64,000 nucleotides of DNA, taken from contig NC_007954.1 in NCBI RefSeq assembly GCF_000013765.1, positions 1,488,001 through 1,552,000 of the forward strand, given 5' to 3'. The notes below the pieces were generated by a model that was not told the origin of the DNA, did not search any database, and saw only the letters and a program-made list of their open reading frames with translations. Position 1 is the stretch's first letter, and each line of letters begins with the position of its first letter. A program made the position numbers and the translations under genes. Origin of the DNA: Shewanella denitrificans OS217. GTDB lineage: Bacteria > Pseudomonadota > Gammaproteobacteria > Enterobacterales > Shewanellaceae. Positions 18,590-26,843 of this stretch are shown here, in pieces.

Positions 18590-19006
18590 CTTGCCCTCTG
18601 AGATTCAAACTTTCGTTCGTCAATTTAATGCCATCTATCATGCTTATGAACCATTATTACCTAAAATGGGTTATAAAGTGATAGCCATTCTAGTTATACC
18701 ATGCAATTTGTATGCCACACAATCGGTTTGTTAAGCTATATATTTGCTGGTTGGAAGTTAGTAAATATCATAGAATTCATCTAAGTACTTCATATTTATT
18801 CAAATTGTAGTTCAAATGTACTATGATTTTTCATGTTGTTAAAATTTTATGCAGTTGGAGCGTGTTTTTACTTTCTGGTTTGATATTTGCATGTGAAAAG
18901 TTAGCTAAGAAACTTAAGATTTTACTTTCACCCCTAACGAAGCTTTTAAAGCTACAGTGGCCACCTAGACTAGCACTACTGGTCCTTGTAAAAATGTGGA
19001 GAGACT
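18590..19006. other. Divergent intergenic region between the Maf gene and pseB
   Basis: 417 nt, AT-rich. It holds a minus-strand sigma-54 element for the Maf gene at 18701-18718. On the plus strand only the pseB ribosome site (GGAGAG, 18998-19003) is clear; I see no convincing promoter for the pse operon. A 63-codon hydrophobic reading frame at 18823-19014 overlaps the pseB start and is not considered a gene. Confidence 0.6.
18701..18718 (-). promoter_or_regulatory. Sigma-54 promoter element for the Maf glycosyltransferase gene
   Basis: On the minus strand the sequence reads GTGGCATACAAATTGCAT, with GG-N10-GC spacing and strong agreement with the TGGCAY-N5-TTGCW consensus. It lies about 110 nt before the ATG. 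Confidence 0.7.
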
Positions 19007-20002
19007 ATGTTTGATAACAAATCAATACTCATTACGGGCGGCACTGGGTCATTTGGTCATAAGTATACAAAAACCATACTCGAGCGCTATAAGCCCAAGC
19101 GATTGATCATCTTGTCTCGAGATGAATTAAAGCAATATGAAATGCAACAGAAGTTCAACGTTCCCTGTATGCGATATTTTCTCGGTGATGTTCGGGATGG
19201 TGACCGTATGGAACAAGCCTTTCGTGATGTGGATTATGTCATACATGCTGCGGCAATTAAGCAAGTGCCTGCGGCCGAATACAACCCCATGGAATGTATA
19301 AAAACAAATATTTACGGCGCTGAAAATGTCATAAAGGCTGCGATTTCCAATAAAGTCACCCGAGTGATTGCGTTATCGACAGACAAAGCGGCGAACCCAA
19401 TAAATTTATATGGCGCAACCAAATTGGCTTCGGATAAGTTATTTGTTGCTGCCAACAATATGGTGGGCGAGGGTAAAACACGTTTTTCAGTAGTGCGTTA
19501 TGGTAATGTTGTTGGCTCTCGTGGTTCTGTGGTGCCTTTCTTTAAGTCGTTAATCGAAAGCGGCGCGGCGTCATTACCTATCACTCACGAAGAGATGACC
19601 CGGTTTTGGATCACCTTGCAAGATGGTGTCGACTTTGTGTTAAAAAACTTCAGCCGTATGCAGGGAGGAGAAATTTTTGTGCCTAAAATTCCCTCTGTAC
19701 GTATTACTGAGTTAGCCTCCGCCTACGGCCCTTCATTAAAACAAGAGATTATAGGAATAAGGCCTGGTGAGAAGCTGCATGAGATCATGTGCCCTCGCGA
19801 TGACTCACACCATACTATTGAGTTTGACGATCACTATGTGATCACGCCTAGCATTACCTTTTTTGGTAAAGAACATAATTATCATACTAATCTCTTGGGT
19901 GAGGTCGGCAATCTGGTAGAGATGGGGTTTGAGTATAACTCTGGAAATAACGGACATTTCTTAACCCAAGCTGAGATCACAGCAATGGACAAAAACGCAT
20001 GA
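19007..20002 (+). CDS. pseB: UDP-N-acetylglucosamine 4,6-dehydratase (inverting)
   Basis: First enzyme of CMP-pseudaminic acid synthesis: converts UDP-GlcNAc to the 4-keto-L-arabino intermediate. It has 331 residues and belongs to the FlaA1-type short-chain dehydrogenases. The NADP-binding motif ILITGGTGSFGHKYT is at residues 8-22. The catalytic residues Asp126 and Lys127 (STDKAANP) and Tyr135-x3-Lys139 (YGATK) are present. The ATG follows a GGAGAG ribosome site at 6 nt spacing. It overlaps pseC by 4 nt (ATGA) and opens the pseB-C-F-I operon. Confidence 0.95.
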   Translation: MFDNKSILITGGTGSFGHKYTKTILERYKPKRLIILSRDELKQYEMQQKFNVPCMRYFLGDVRDGDRMEQAFRDVDYVIHAAAIKQVPAAEYNPMECIKTNIYGAENVIKAAISNKVTRVIALSTDKAANPINLYGATKLASDKLFVAANNMVGEGKTRFSVVRYGNVVGSRGSVVPFFKSLIESGAASLPITHEEMTRFWITLQDGVDFVLKNFSRMQGGEIFVPKIPSVRITELASAYGPSLKQEIIGIRPGEKLHEIMCPRDDSHHTIEFDDHYVITPSITFFGKEHNYHTNLLGEVGNLVEMGFEYNSGNNGHFLTQAEITAMDKNA

Positions 20003-21144
20003 TCCCCTATGGCAAGCAGCACATATCCCAGCAAGATATTGATCTAGTAGTGCAAGTGTTGAAGTCGGATTATCTTACCCAAGGCCCAAAAGTACCTGAG
20101 TTTGAGCGTGTGTTATGTAGTTATACAGATGCCAAGTATTCGGTCGTTTTTAATAGTGCAACCTCTGCGCTTCATATCGCCTGCTTAGCGTTAAATGTTG
20201 GGCCTGGTGATCTGGTATGGACCAGTCCGATTACCTTTGTCGCCTCAGCCAATTGCGCATTGTATGCGGGGGCCGATATTGATTTTGTTGACGTTGACTT
20301 TGCCACTGGAAATATGTCCGTCGATGCCTTAGCTACTAAGTTAATAAAGGCAAAAGAAGCAGGGCGATTGCCTAAGGTGATTATTCCTGTGCACTTAGCT
20401 GGTCACAGTTGTGATATGGCAGCAATTCATGCCTTGGCATCTCAGTATTCTATTAAGATAATAGAAGATGCTTCTCACGGTATTGGTGGGCACTTTGGTT
20501 CAAAAAAAATCGGCGCCTGCCAATACAGCGATATTTGTATTTTTAGTTTTCATCCGGTGAAAATTGTCACCAGCGCAGAAGGCGGGGCCGCCATGACCAA
20601 TAGTCATGAGATAGCCGAAAAAATGCGCTTACTTAGAAGCCATGGCATTGTGAAAGACACTCAGCATTTGTTAAGGCCGGATGAAGGGGATTGGTATTAT
20701 GAGCAGCAAGATTTAGGCTTTAATTACCGTATGACCGAATTGAGTGCCGCCCTTGGGATCAGCCAAATGAGCAATATCGATGCCTTCGTTGCTAAGCGCA
20801 ATGAGTTGGCAAGTGATTATTGCAGCCAATTAGCAGATTTACCCTTAATGACGGTTACTCCTATCGAGAATAGTCATAGTGCCTACCATTTACAAATTGT
20901 CTTGTTCGACAAAGATATAGATAGAAAGCAAGTGTTCAATTCCATGCGTGCGGCTAATATTATGGTGCATGTGCATTACTTTCCGGTGCATTTACAGCCG
21001 TATTATCTTTCCCTTGGTTTTAAAGAACATGACTTCCCGCAGGCCGAAGCCTATTATCGCCAGTGTTTAACCTTGCCATTATTTCCTGATTTGACGTCGG
21101 AACAACAAAGGTTTGTTATTGATGAACTTAAAAGGTGCTTGTAA
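19999..21144 (+). CDS. pseC: UDP-4-amino-4,6-dideoxy-beta-L-AltNAc aminotransferase
   Basis: PLP-dependent DegT/DnrJ/EryC1-family aminotransferase that aminates C-4 of the PseB product with glutamate. It has 381 residues. The probable Schiff-base lysine is Lys188 in IFSFHPVKIVTSAEGGA. The cofactor-binding segment IIEDASHGIGGHFG and the C-terminal HYFPVHLQPYY are as expected in the family. Its product is the substrate of the PseH acyltransferase domain encoded at 14961. The stop codon overlaps the pseF start by one base (TAATG). Confidence 0.95.
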   Translation: MIPYGKQHISQQDIDLVVQVLKSDYLTQGPKVPEFERVLCSYTDAKYSVVFNSATSALHIACLALNVGPGDLVWTSPITFVASANCALYAGADIDFVDVDFATGNMSVDALATKLIKAKEAGRLPKVIIPVHLAGHSCDMAAIHALASQYSIKIIEDASHGIGGHFGSKKIGACQYSDICIFSFHPVKIVTSAEGGAAMTNSHEIAEKMRLLRSHGIVKDTQHLLRPDEGDWYYEQQDLGFNYRMTELSAALGISQMSNIDAFVAKRNELASDYCSQLADLPLMTVTPIENSHSAYHLQIVLFDKDIDRKQVFNSMRAANIMVHVHYFPVHLQPYYLSLGFKEHDFPQAEAYYRQCLTLPLFPDLTSEQQRFVIDELKRCL

Positions 21145-21842
21145 TGAATGTCGCCTTTATTCCTGCCAGAGGCGGCAGTAAACGCATCCCGCGCAAGAAC
21201 ATTAAATTGTTTAAGGGAAAACCTATCATTGGTTACACCATAGAGGCAGCACTGCAAAGTGGTTGCTTTGAACAGGTCATAGTATCCACTGATGATGATG
21301 AGATTGCTGCTGTTGCTGAGAGTTTTGGGGCTATAGTACCTTTTCGCCGGCCCGCTGAATTTGCAAACGATCATGCGACAACGATGCAAGTCGTCATTCA
21401 TGGTATAGATTGGATGCTTAGGAATGGCTTAGCACCGAAAAAAATGTGCTTAATGTACGCCACTGCGCCCTTTATCACTCCGGTCTTGCTACAGGAAAGT
21501 TTAGCCTTATTGGATGCCAATCCAAATAAGCATTATTGTTTTGCTGTCACCGAGTTCGCCGCCCCTATCCAACGTGGCTTCAGTGTTTCTCCAGCAGGTG
21601 ATATTGAAATGTTTCAACCAGAGCATCTGACTACTCGCTCGCAAGATCTTATCAAGGCCTACCATGATGCAGGGCAATTTTATTGGGGTAAAACCGACGC
21701 TTTTCTAAAAAACTTGCCTGTATTTTCTGCTCATTCAGTTCCCTATTTATTACCCCAGCATTTGGTGCAGGATATTGATACTCTGGACGATTGGCATAGA
21801 GCTGAGTGGTTATTTGCAATGCAACAGAAAGAAAAGATATAA
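21144..21842 (+). CDS. pseF: Pseudaminic acid cytidylyltransferase
   Basis: Activates pseudaminic acid to CMP-Pse, the donor for flagellin glycosylation. It has 232 residues. The N-terminal nucleotide-binding motif FIPARGGSKRIPRKNIKLF is diagnostic of CMP-sialic-acid-synthetase-like enzymes; STDDDEIAAVAESFGA and DAGQFYWG support PseF. The ATG at 21144 is chosen because AAAGG lies 8 nt upstream and the protein then begins MNVAFIPARGG. A GTG three codons earlier is possible but less likely. Confidence 0.93.
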   Translation: MNVAFIPARGGSKRIPRKNIKLFKGKPIIGYTIEAALQSGCFEQVIVSTDDDEIAAVAESFGAIVPFRRPAEFANDHATTMQVVIHGIDWMLRNGLAPKKMCLMYATAPFITPVLLQESLALLDANPNKHYCFAVTEFAAPIQRGFSVSPAGDIEMFQPEHLTTRSQDLIKAYHDAGQFYWGKTDAFLKNLPVFSAHSVPYLLPQHLVQDIDTLDDWHRAEWLFAMQQKEKI

Positions 21843-21919
21843 CACTTTGCTGTAGTTATTCTGTACTGTTCAATGATTTCAGTGTGTTTTATTTCAGGTT
21901 TAAAGACAAAGGTATCCTC

Positions 21920-22972
21920 ATGATTAACATAAATGGCAGACATATTGGTGATGCCCAGCCAACTTATATTATTGCAGAGTTATCAGCTAATCATGGTGGC
22001 TCCCTTGAGCAAGCTAAAATCATGATCCAAAAAGCTAAGCAGGCAGGGGCAGATGCGGTAAAGATCCAAACCTACCGTGCAGATACTATAACTTTAAATT
22101 GCGACAAGGCTGATTTTCGACTGCCGTCCGGCAACGCTTGGGAAGCCCACAACACCTTATATGCGCTCTATCAAGAAGCCTATACGCCATGGGAGTGGAA
22201 TAAGGCTTTGTTTGAAGAAGCCCGGCGCATAGGAATTACCTTGTTCTCTTCTCCCTTTGATGAAACCGCTGTCGATTTATTGGAATCATTAAATGCGCCA
22301 GCATACAAGATAGCTTCTCCCGAAATTACTGACATAGGTCTACTTAAATACGTGGCGCGAACAGGTAAACCCATTATTTTATCGACAGGTATAGCAGATT
22401 TAGCCGACATTGAATTAGCCGTAGAAACTTTACGTGCAAATGGCTGTGAAGCGTTGGCCATTCTCAAATGCACCACGGCGTATCCTACGCCTTACTCTGA
22501 ATGTAATTTACGTACCATTGCTGATATCGGCAAGCGATTTAGCTGTGTGGCTGGATTATCGGATCATACTTTAGGGCTTGCATCACCGATAGCTGCAACC
22601 GCATTAGGTGGGAAAATTATTGAGAAACATTTTATTCTGGATAAAACGGATAATTCAGTTGATGCCTTTTTCTCTCTCGATGAACACGAATTTTCACAGA
22701 TGGTGACTGAGGTTCGCAACGCTGAGCTTGCATTAGGCACTATCAGCTATGAGATTAGCGGTTCTGCAAACAAGAATAAACTAGCAAGACGTTCACTTTA
22801 CTATTCACAAGCGATTAAAGCGGGTGAAGTGATTACCAATGAAAATGTGAAATCTGTTAGACCAGGTTTTGGCTTACACCCCAAACATTTTGACGCCATT
22901 CTGGGCTTAAGGCTAAAGCATGATGTTGAGTTTGGTGATCGCGTCTCTTTACTCGATGTTGACACAGAATAA
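21920..22972 (+). CDS. pseI: Pseudaminic acid synthase
   Basis: Condenses 2,4-diacetamido-2,4,6-trideoxy-L-altrose with phosphoenolpyruvate to form pseudaminic acid. It has 350 residues. The NeuB-type TIM barrel shows YIIAELSANHGG and DAVKIQTYRADTITL near the start, then SSPFDETAVDLLE and KIASPEITD, with GLSDHTLGLASPIAATALGG later. A C-terminal SAF/antifreeze-like domain starts around residue 295 (ARRSLYYSQAIKAGEVIT). The start at 21920 has AAGG 8 nt upstream and the usual N-terminus; an upstream in-frame extension lacks family similarity. Confidence 0.95.
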   Translation: MININGRHIGDAQPTYIIAELSANHGGSLEQAKIMIQKAKQAGADAVKIQTYRADTITLNCDKADFRLPSGNAWEAHNTLYALYQEAYTPWEWNKALFEEARRIGITLFSSPFDETAVDLLESLNAPAYKIASPEITDIGLLKYVARTGKPIILSTGIADLADIELAVETLRANGCEALAILKCTTAYPTPYSECNLRTIADIGKRFSCVAGLSDHTLGLASPIAATALGGKIIEKHFILDKTDNSVDAFFSLDEHEFSQMVTEVRNAELALGTISYEISGSANKNKLARRSLYYSQAIKAGEVITNENVKSVRPGFGLHPKHFDAILGLRLKHDVEFGDRVSLLDVDTE

Positions 22973-22984
22973 AGGAAACAAAAT

Positions 22985-24352
22985 ATGTCTTCATATGTCG
23001 TTGTTGGTGCTGGGATCTGTGGTTTAACCGCAGCAATCTTGCTTGCTAAAAGGTTCGATAAAGTCATACTTGTCGAGCAAGCTCCCCATTGTGGAGGCTT
23101 ACTTCAAACCGTGACTGATGACGCTGGACATAGTTATGATCAAGGAACTCATATACCTGAAACTACAGGAATTAAAGAGATTGATGACATATTATTTTGC
23201 GAGCAGCATTCGCAAAAATGGCAGTCCATCGATAAGTTGAGAACAGGTAACTATTTCGCCGGCAGTTGGGATCTTAATACTCAAACGATTGATGCAAGAA
23301 AACTACCACTAGAGCTATATCACCATGGCCTAGGTGAATTTATGGACTGCACAGATATTCCAAAAGATCTGGATATCGAGGCTTATCTAACCAAGAGTTT
23401 AGGAAGCACTTTTTATCAAGAATTGGCACTACCTGTGATAAGAAAATTGTATGGGCAGGATGTCGACCCAAGTACACTGACTGCAAAAACTGGGGTGAAT
23501 TACTTCGGGGCAGGAAGGATCATCGCAAGCAATCAGCGCTTAACTGCATTGTTAAAACAAGACGCTGTTTTTGATGCCAAGTTGGGTTTTCACCATCAAG
23601 CAGAATATGAAAGCCAGCTGAGACAAAAAGGGGGGGAATTACCCGAATTTTATTATCCAACTACTGGCCAAAGAGTGCAGTTTTGGACTGATAGCTTATT
23701 GCAAAAAGCAAAAGAGTTAGGGGTTGAAGTGCTCACATCAACATCAGTCACTAAAATAGACCATGCTAATGGGAAGATACACGGACTTAAGCTCAGCAAC
23801 GACAGGGTGATTGATTGTGGTTTTCTATTTTGGAGTGTACCTCCTGTCTTTGCTTTAAAGGCGGCTGAACTTGAGATAAAAAAGGCGAATGTTAGCTTCA
23901 GAACTGCCCATTTACTTCACTATACCTTCGATACACAGTTATTAAATACTCAGTCTCACTATATTTGGAACTGGGATCCGGCTATTCCCTTTTTTAGAGC
24001 AACACTTTATCAAAATCTATCAGCCGATCCATTATTTCAAGTAACACTCGAATATTTATCAGGAGCTCAAGATCACCATAAATATGGTTTAGAAGAGGGT
24101 ATGAAAGATCTGCTCAAAATGGGCTTGATTTCTCCTGAAACAAAGTTAGTCTCAAGCCTAGAGCAAAAGATCGATAACACCTTTCCACTGCCGACATTTG
24201 AGTTCGCACAAGCAACACAAAATAATTATGATGCGTTAAATAACACATTAGATAATATTGTTATTTCAGGCCGATTCAGTGGTCAGTGTTGGTTGCAGGG
24301 TGATGTGTTGAGAAAAGCATATCATGATATTAATGCGCTCATAATTGAGTAA
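22985..24352 (+). CDS. FAD/NAD(P)-dependent amine-oxidase-like oxidoreductase
   Basis: 455 residues. The N-terminal dinucleotide-binding motif VVVGAGICGLTAAILLAKRF, followed by an acidic residue (VILVEQ) and PHCGGLLQT, is typical of protoporphyrinogen-oxidase/UDP-galactopyranose-mutase-like flavoproteins. A C-terminal FAD segment (NIVISGRFSGQCWLQGDVLRKA) is present. It sits 12 nt after pseI in the same operon, so a nonulosonic acid or related sugar is the likely substrate. The exact reaction cannot be told; oxidation or ring rearrangement of a sugar are options. It is not part of the canonical pathway. Confidence 0.75.
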   Translation: MSSYVVVGAGICGLTAAILLAKRFDKVILVEQAPHCGGLLQTVTDDAGHSYDQGTHIPETTGIKEIDDILFCEQHSQKWQSIDKLRTGNYFAGSWDLNTQTIDARKLPLELYHHGLGEFMDCTDIPKDLDIEAYLTKSLGSTFYQELALPVIRKLYGQDVDPSTLTAKTGVNYFGAGRIIASNQRLTALLKQDAVFDAKLGFHHQAEYESQLRQKGGELPEFYYPTTGQRVQFWTDSLLQKAKELGVEVLTSTSVTKIDHANGKIHGLKLSNDRVIDCGFLFWSVPPVFALKAAELEIKKANVSFRTAHLLHYTFDTQLLNTQSHYIWNWDPAIPFFRATLYQNLSADPLFQVTLEYLSGAQDHHKYGLEEGMKDLLKMGLISPETKLVSSLEQKIDNTFPLPTFEFAQATQNNYDALNNTLDNIVISGRFSGQCWLQGDVLRKAYHDINALIIE

Positions 24353-24360
24353 AAATACCA

Positions 24361-25344
24361 ATGATAAATGTGCTTTTTATTTGCAATGGCGATCAACAAA
24401 CAGGTTTTGGGCATGTGTCCCGTTGCCTAAACATCGCTAGTGAACTGCTTAGACTAAAGGCAAATTTATCTATCCAATTTCAAGGAAGTTACGGTGATTT
24501 CGCAAGTAAGGCCATTAGCTCAGCCGGTTTTGTTCATGGTAATCATGAACCACTGCAACAGCTAGAGGGCGTTTCGTTAGTGTTTGTTGATGATTATCAT
24601 ATTACTGAGACAAGACTCAATAGCTTTAAACAAGCGGGATGTGCCATTGCTATAATCGATGACTTTGATATTTTTTGTTGGCCTAGTATCGATTTAATCA
24701 TTAACTTTCGATTTTTAGCCGAAAAATTATATCGCAGCAATGGTAAACATCTTCTAGGTTTAAAGTATTTTCCCGTTAAATCATCGTTAATAACACTTAG
24801 GCAATCACGTCTCGAACAGCAATGTCATGATAAAAATCTTTGTAATATATTGGTCTTTATCAGTGGAACAGAGAGTGGAGATAGTGGTAAAAATATTGTA
24901 TTGGCCCTGGATAAAATCGTTAGTAATAGCAACATATACTGGCTTACAACGATAAACCATGATGTTGAGTTGAAGCACAATACATTGAAAAAAATAGACT
25001 ATGTTAATGATATGTATGAGCTGTATAAAGATGTCGATGTGGTGTTTTCTGGCGGGGGATTATCTAAATATGAAGCGGGTTTTTGCATTATCCCAAATGC
25101 AGTTATTTCTCAGACAGCAATGCAGCAGCAAGATACTGACATTTTAGCTCAGCATAACTTATGTTTTGATTTGGGCATTACTGAGCATATGGATCAAGAT
25201 ACCTTACAAGAAAACATTTCGTATTTTTTGTCGCCAAAAGTGTTAAATGCGCAACGTAATGCTCTGAAGACCCATTACGATAGCCAGTCACTTCAATCTG
25301 TCGCTTCAAGGGTACTGGCCTTGATAGATGAAAGAACAAAGTAA
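24361..25344 (+). CDS. Second PseG-like nucleotide-sugar hydrolase or glycosyltransferase
   Basis: 327 residues with a GT-B-like fold related to PseG. The N-terminal motif TGFGHVSRCLNIASELL keeps the catalytic-type histidine (His18), and FVDDYHITETRLNSF plus AIIDDFD match the PseG tyrosine and DD motifs. The C-terminal loop FSGGGLSKYEAGFC is the expected nucleotide-binding region. It is clearly different from the protein encoded at 13883, so this is not a recent duplicate. It lies 8 nt after the flavoprotein gene. A hydrolase on a modified UDP- or CMP-sugar, or a transferase, are both possible. Confidence 0.7.
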   Translation: MINVLFICNGDQQTGFGHVSRCLNIASELLRLKANLSIQFQGSYGDFASKAISSAGFVHGNHEPLQQLEGVSLVFVDDYHITETRLNSFKQAGCAIAIIDDFDIFCWPSIDLIINFRFLAEKLYRSNGKHLLGLKYFPVKSSLITLRQSRLEQQCHDKNLCNILVFISGTESGDSGKNIVLALDKIVSNSNIYWLTTINHDVELKHNTLKKIDYVNDMYELYKDVDVVFSGGGLSKYEAGFCIIPNAVISQTAMQQQDTDILAQHNLCFDLGITEHMDQDTLQENISYFLSPKVLNAQRNALKTHYDSQSLQSVASRVLALIDERTK

Positions 25345-25394
25345 ACCAGTTGAAATCCAGTGTTGAAAACTCATTAGACAAGTTAAGAGATTAA

Positions 25395-26024
25395 ATGATG
25401 ATTAAGGATCTAAAGGCGCACTATCAATTACTTTATGCTCAGTCGGGTGATTCTCCGGCTGCCGTGCAATATCCAACCCATGACTCACAAGTCGTCAGGT
25501 TTTCAATATTAAGTCACGGCATAGATAAGACCTGCAATATCATTGATTTAGGATGCGGTTTGGCTGACATGCTGCCTTACTTAAGACAAAATGGATTCAC
25601 TGGTAAGTATTTAGGCTGTGATTTTGTCCCTGAGTTTATTGAACTTGCTAAAGGAAAGTATGGCGAAGATCTCAACGCGAAATTCATGGAATTCAATATC
25701 TTACAAGATGAGATACCCACTGGATATGACTATGTGCTCATAAGTGGAATATTCAATAATAAGATAAAAAATAATCAAGAGTTTATTGAACTTGCGCTCA
25801 AAGAGTCCATGGCTAAAGTTAATATCGGTGTGGTGTTTAATGCCCTATCTGACTATGTTCAATATCAGGATGAAACACTCTTTTACATCAGCCCTTTATC
25901 ATTGTTTGATTATTGCAAACGCAACATCACGCCATACGTGACCCTTAAACACGATTATTTGACTAAGCCAGGCGGTTTTCCCTATGAATTTACTATGTCG
26001 TTAAGGCATAAGGAAGCGTCGTGA
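25395..26024 (+). CDS. Class I SAM-dependent methyltransferase
   Basis: 209 residues with a Rossmann methyltransferase fold. Motif I is IIDLGCGLADMLPYLRQNGF near residue 54; YLGCDFVPEFIELAKGKY follows as the acidic loop. Its position between the PseG-like gene and a WbqC-like gene (stop and start overlap, GTGA) suggests it methylates a glycan precursor or flagellin, but the acceptor cannot be inferred from sequence. Confidence 0.78.
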   Translation: MMIKDLKAHYQLLYAQSGDSPAAVQYPTHDSQVVRFSILSHGIDKTCNIIDLGCGLADMLPYLRQNGFTGKYLGCDFVPEFIELAKGKYGEDLNAKFMEFNILQDEIPTGYDYVLISGIFNNKIKNNQEFIELALKESMAKVNIGVVFNALSDYVQYQDETLFYISPLSLFDYCKRNITPYVTLKHDYLTKPGGFPYEFTMSLRHKEAS

Positions 26025-26761
26025 TCTTGAGCATTATGCAACCCACGTATTTGCCTTGGATGGGGTATTTTGACCTCATTGACATTGCGGACAAATTTGT
26101 ATTTTTGGATAATGTGCAGTTAGAGCGCAGTGGATGGCAAGTGAGAAACCGCATACGTTCATCGCAGGGGGAACTTATGCTCAGGGTCGCTATTGCGACC
26201 CCTAAAAGATTCGATGAGACATTAATACATCAGACCCAATTCGTTACTGGTCATCCTTGGCGTAAAAAGCATTTAAAAAGTATTCAAATGAACTACCAAA
26301 AGGCACCTTATTTTGCCCAGGTTTACCCCTTGTTAGAGAGCCTTTATCAAAAAGATGAAACCTCTCTCAGTCAATTTAATATTAGTGTCATTAACGCGCT
26401 GTGCACTTTTATGGGTATAAACACGCCTAGAATGCTAGCGTCTGAATTAGTCGATATAGAAGGTATTAAAGATGCGCGGCTGACCTCTATATGCAAACAC
26501 TTAGATGCAGATCAATATTTATCTCCCTTGGGGGCCATGGCCTACATAGAACAAGAGTCTTCAGGTGGGGATTTGGGGGAAAATGGCATCGATGTTTTTT
26601 ATCATCAGTTTGTACATCCACAATATACACAGGTATATGATGGTTTCATCTCGCACCTTAGCATCATAGACGCCTTATTTAATTTAGGGCCCCAAAACAC
26701 GGTGACATTAATTCGCCAATTTCGACAAGCACCAATTAATTACACAAGCCTTCCAAGATGA
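26021..26761 (+). CDS. WbqC-family protein
   Basis: 246 residues matching the WbqC-like family found in surface-polysaccharide loci. The N-terminus ILSIMQPTYLPWMGYFDLID and the segment FVFLDNVQLERSGWQVRNRI are characteristic. LSPLGAMAYIEQE lies near residue 165. Biochemical function of the family is not firmly established. It starts at a GTG that overlaps the previous stop, with AAGGAAG 5 nt before it. Membership in this operon predicts a role in modifying the pseudaminic-type glycan. Confidence 0.8.
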   Translation: MILSIMQPTYLPWMGYFDLIDIADKFVFLDNVQLERSGWQVRNRIRSSQGELMLRVAIATPKRFDETLIHQTQFVTGHPWRKKHLKSIQMNYQKAPYFAQVYPLLESLYQKDETSLSQFNISVINALCTFMGINTPRMLASELVDIEGIKDARLTSICKHLDADQYLSPLGAMAYIEQESSGGDLGENGIDVFYHQFVHPQYTQVYDGFISHLSIIDALFNLGPQNTVTLIRQFRQAPINYTSLPR

Positions 26762-26843
26762 AGTCACTTATCTTGTCGTGTGAGGGCTTATCGGTGTTGT
26801 TTAGGGCGTTGAGAATAGTGATAATATTTAAGGAAACCTAATT

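Noticed and set aside
18823..19014. A 63-codon hydrophobic open frame before pseB
   Set aside because: It has no ribosome site, overlaps the pseB start in another frame and resembles no family I know.
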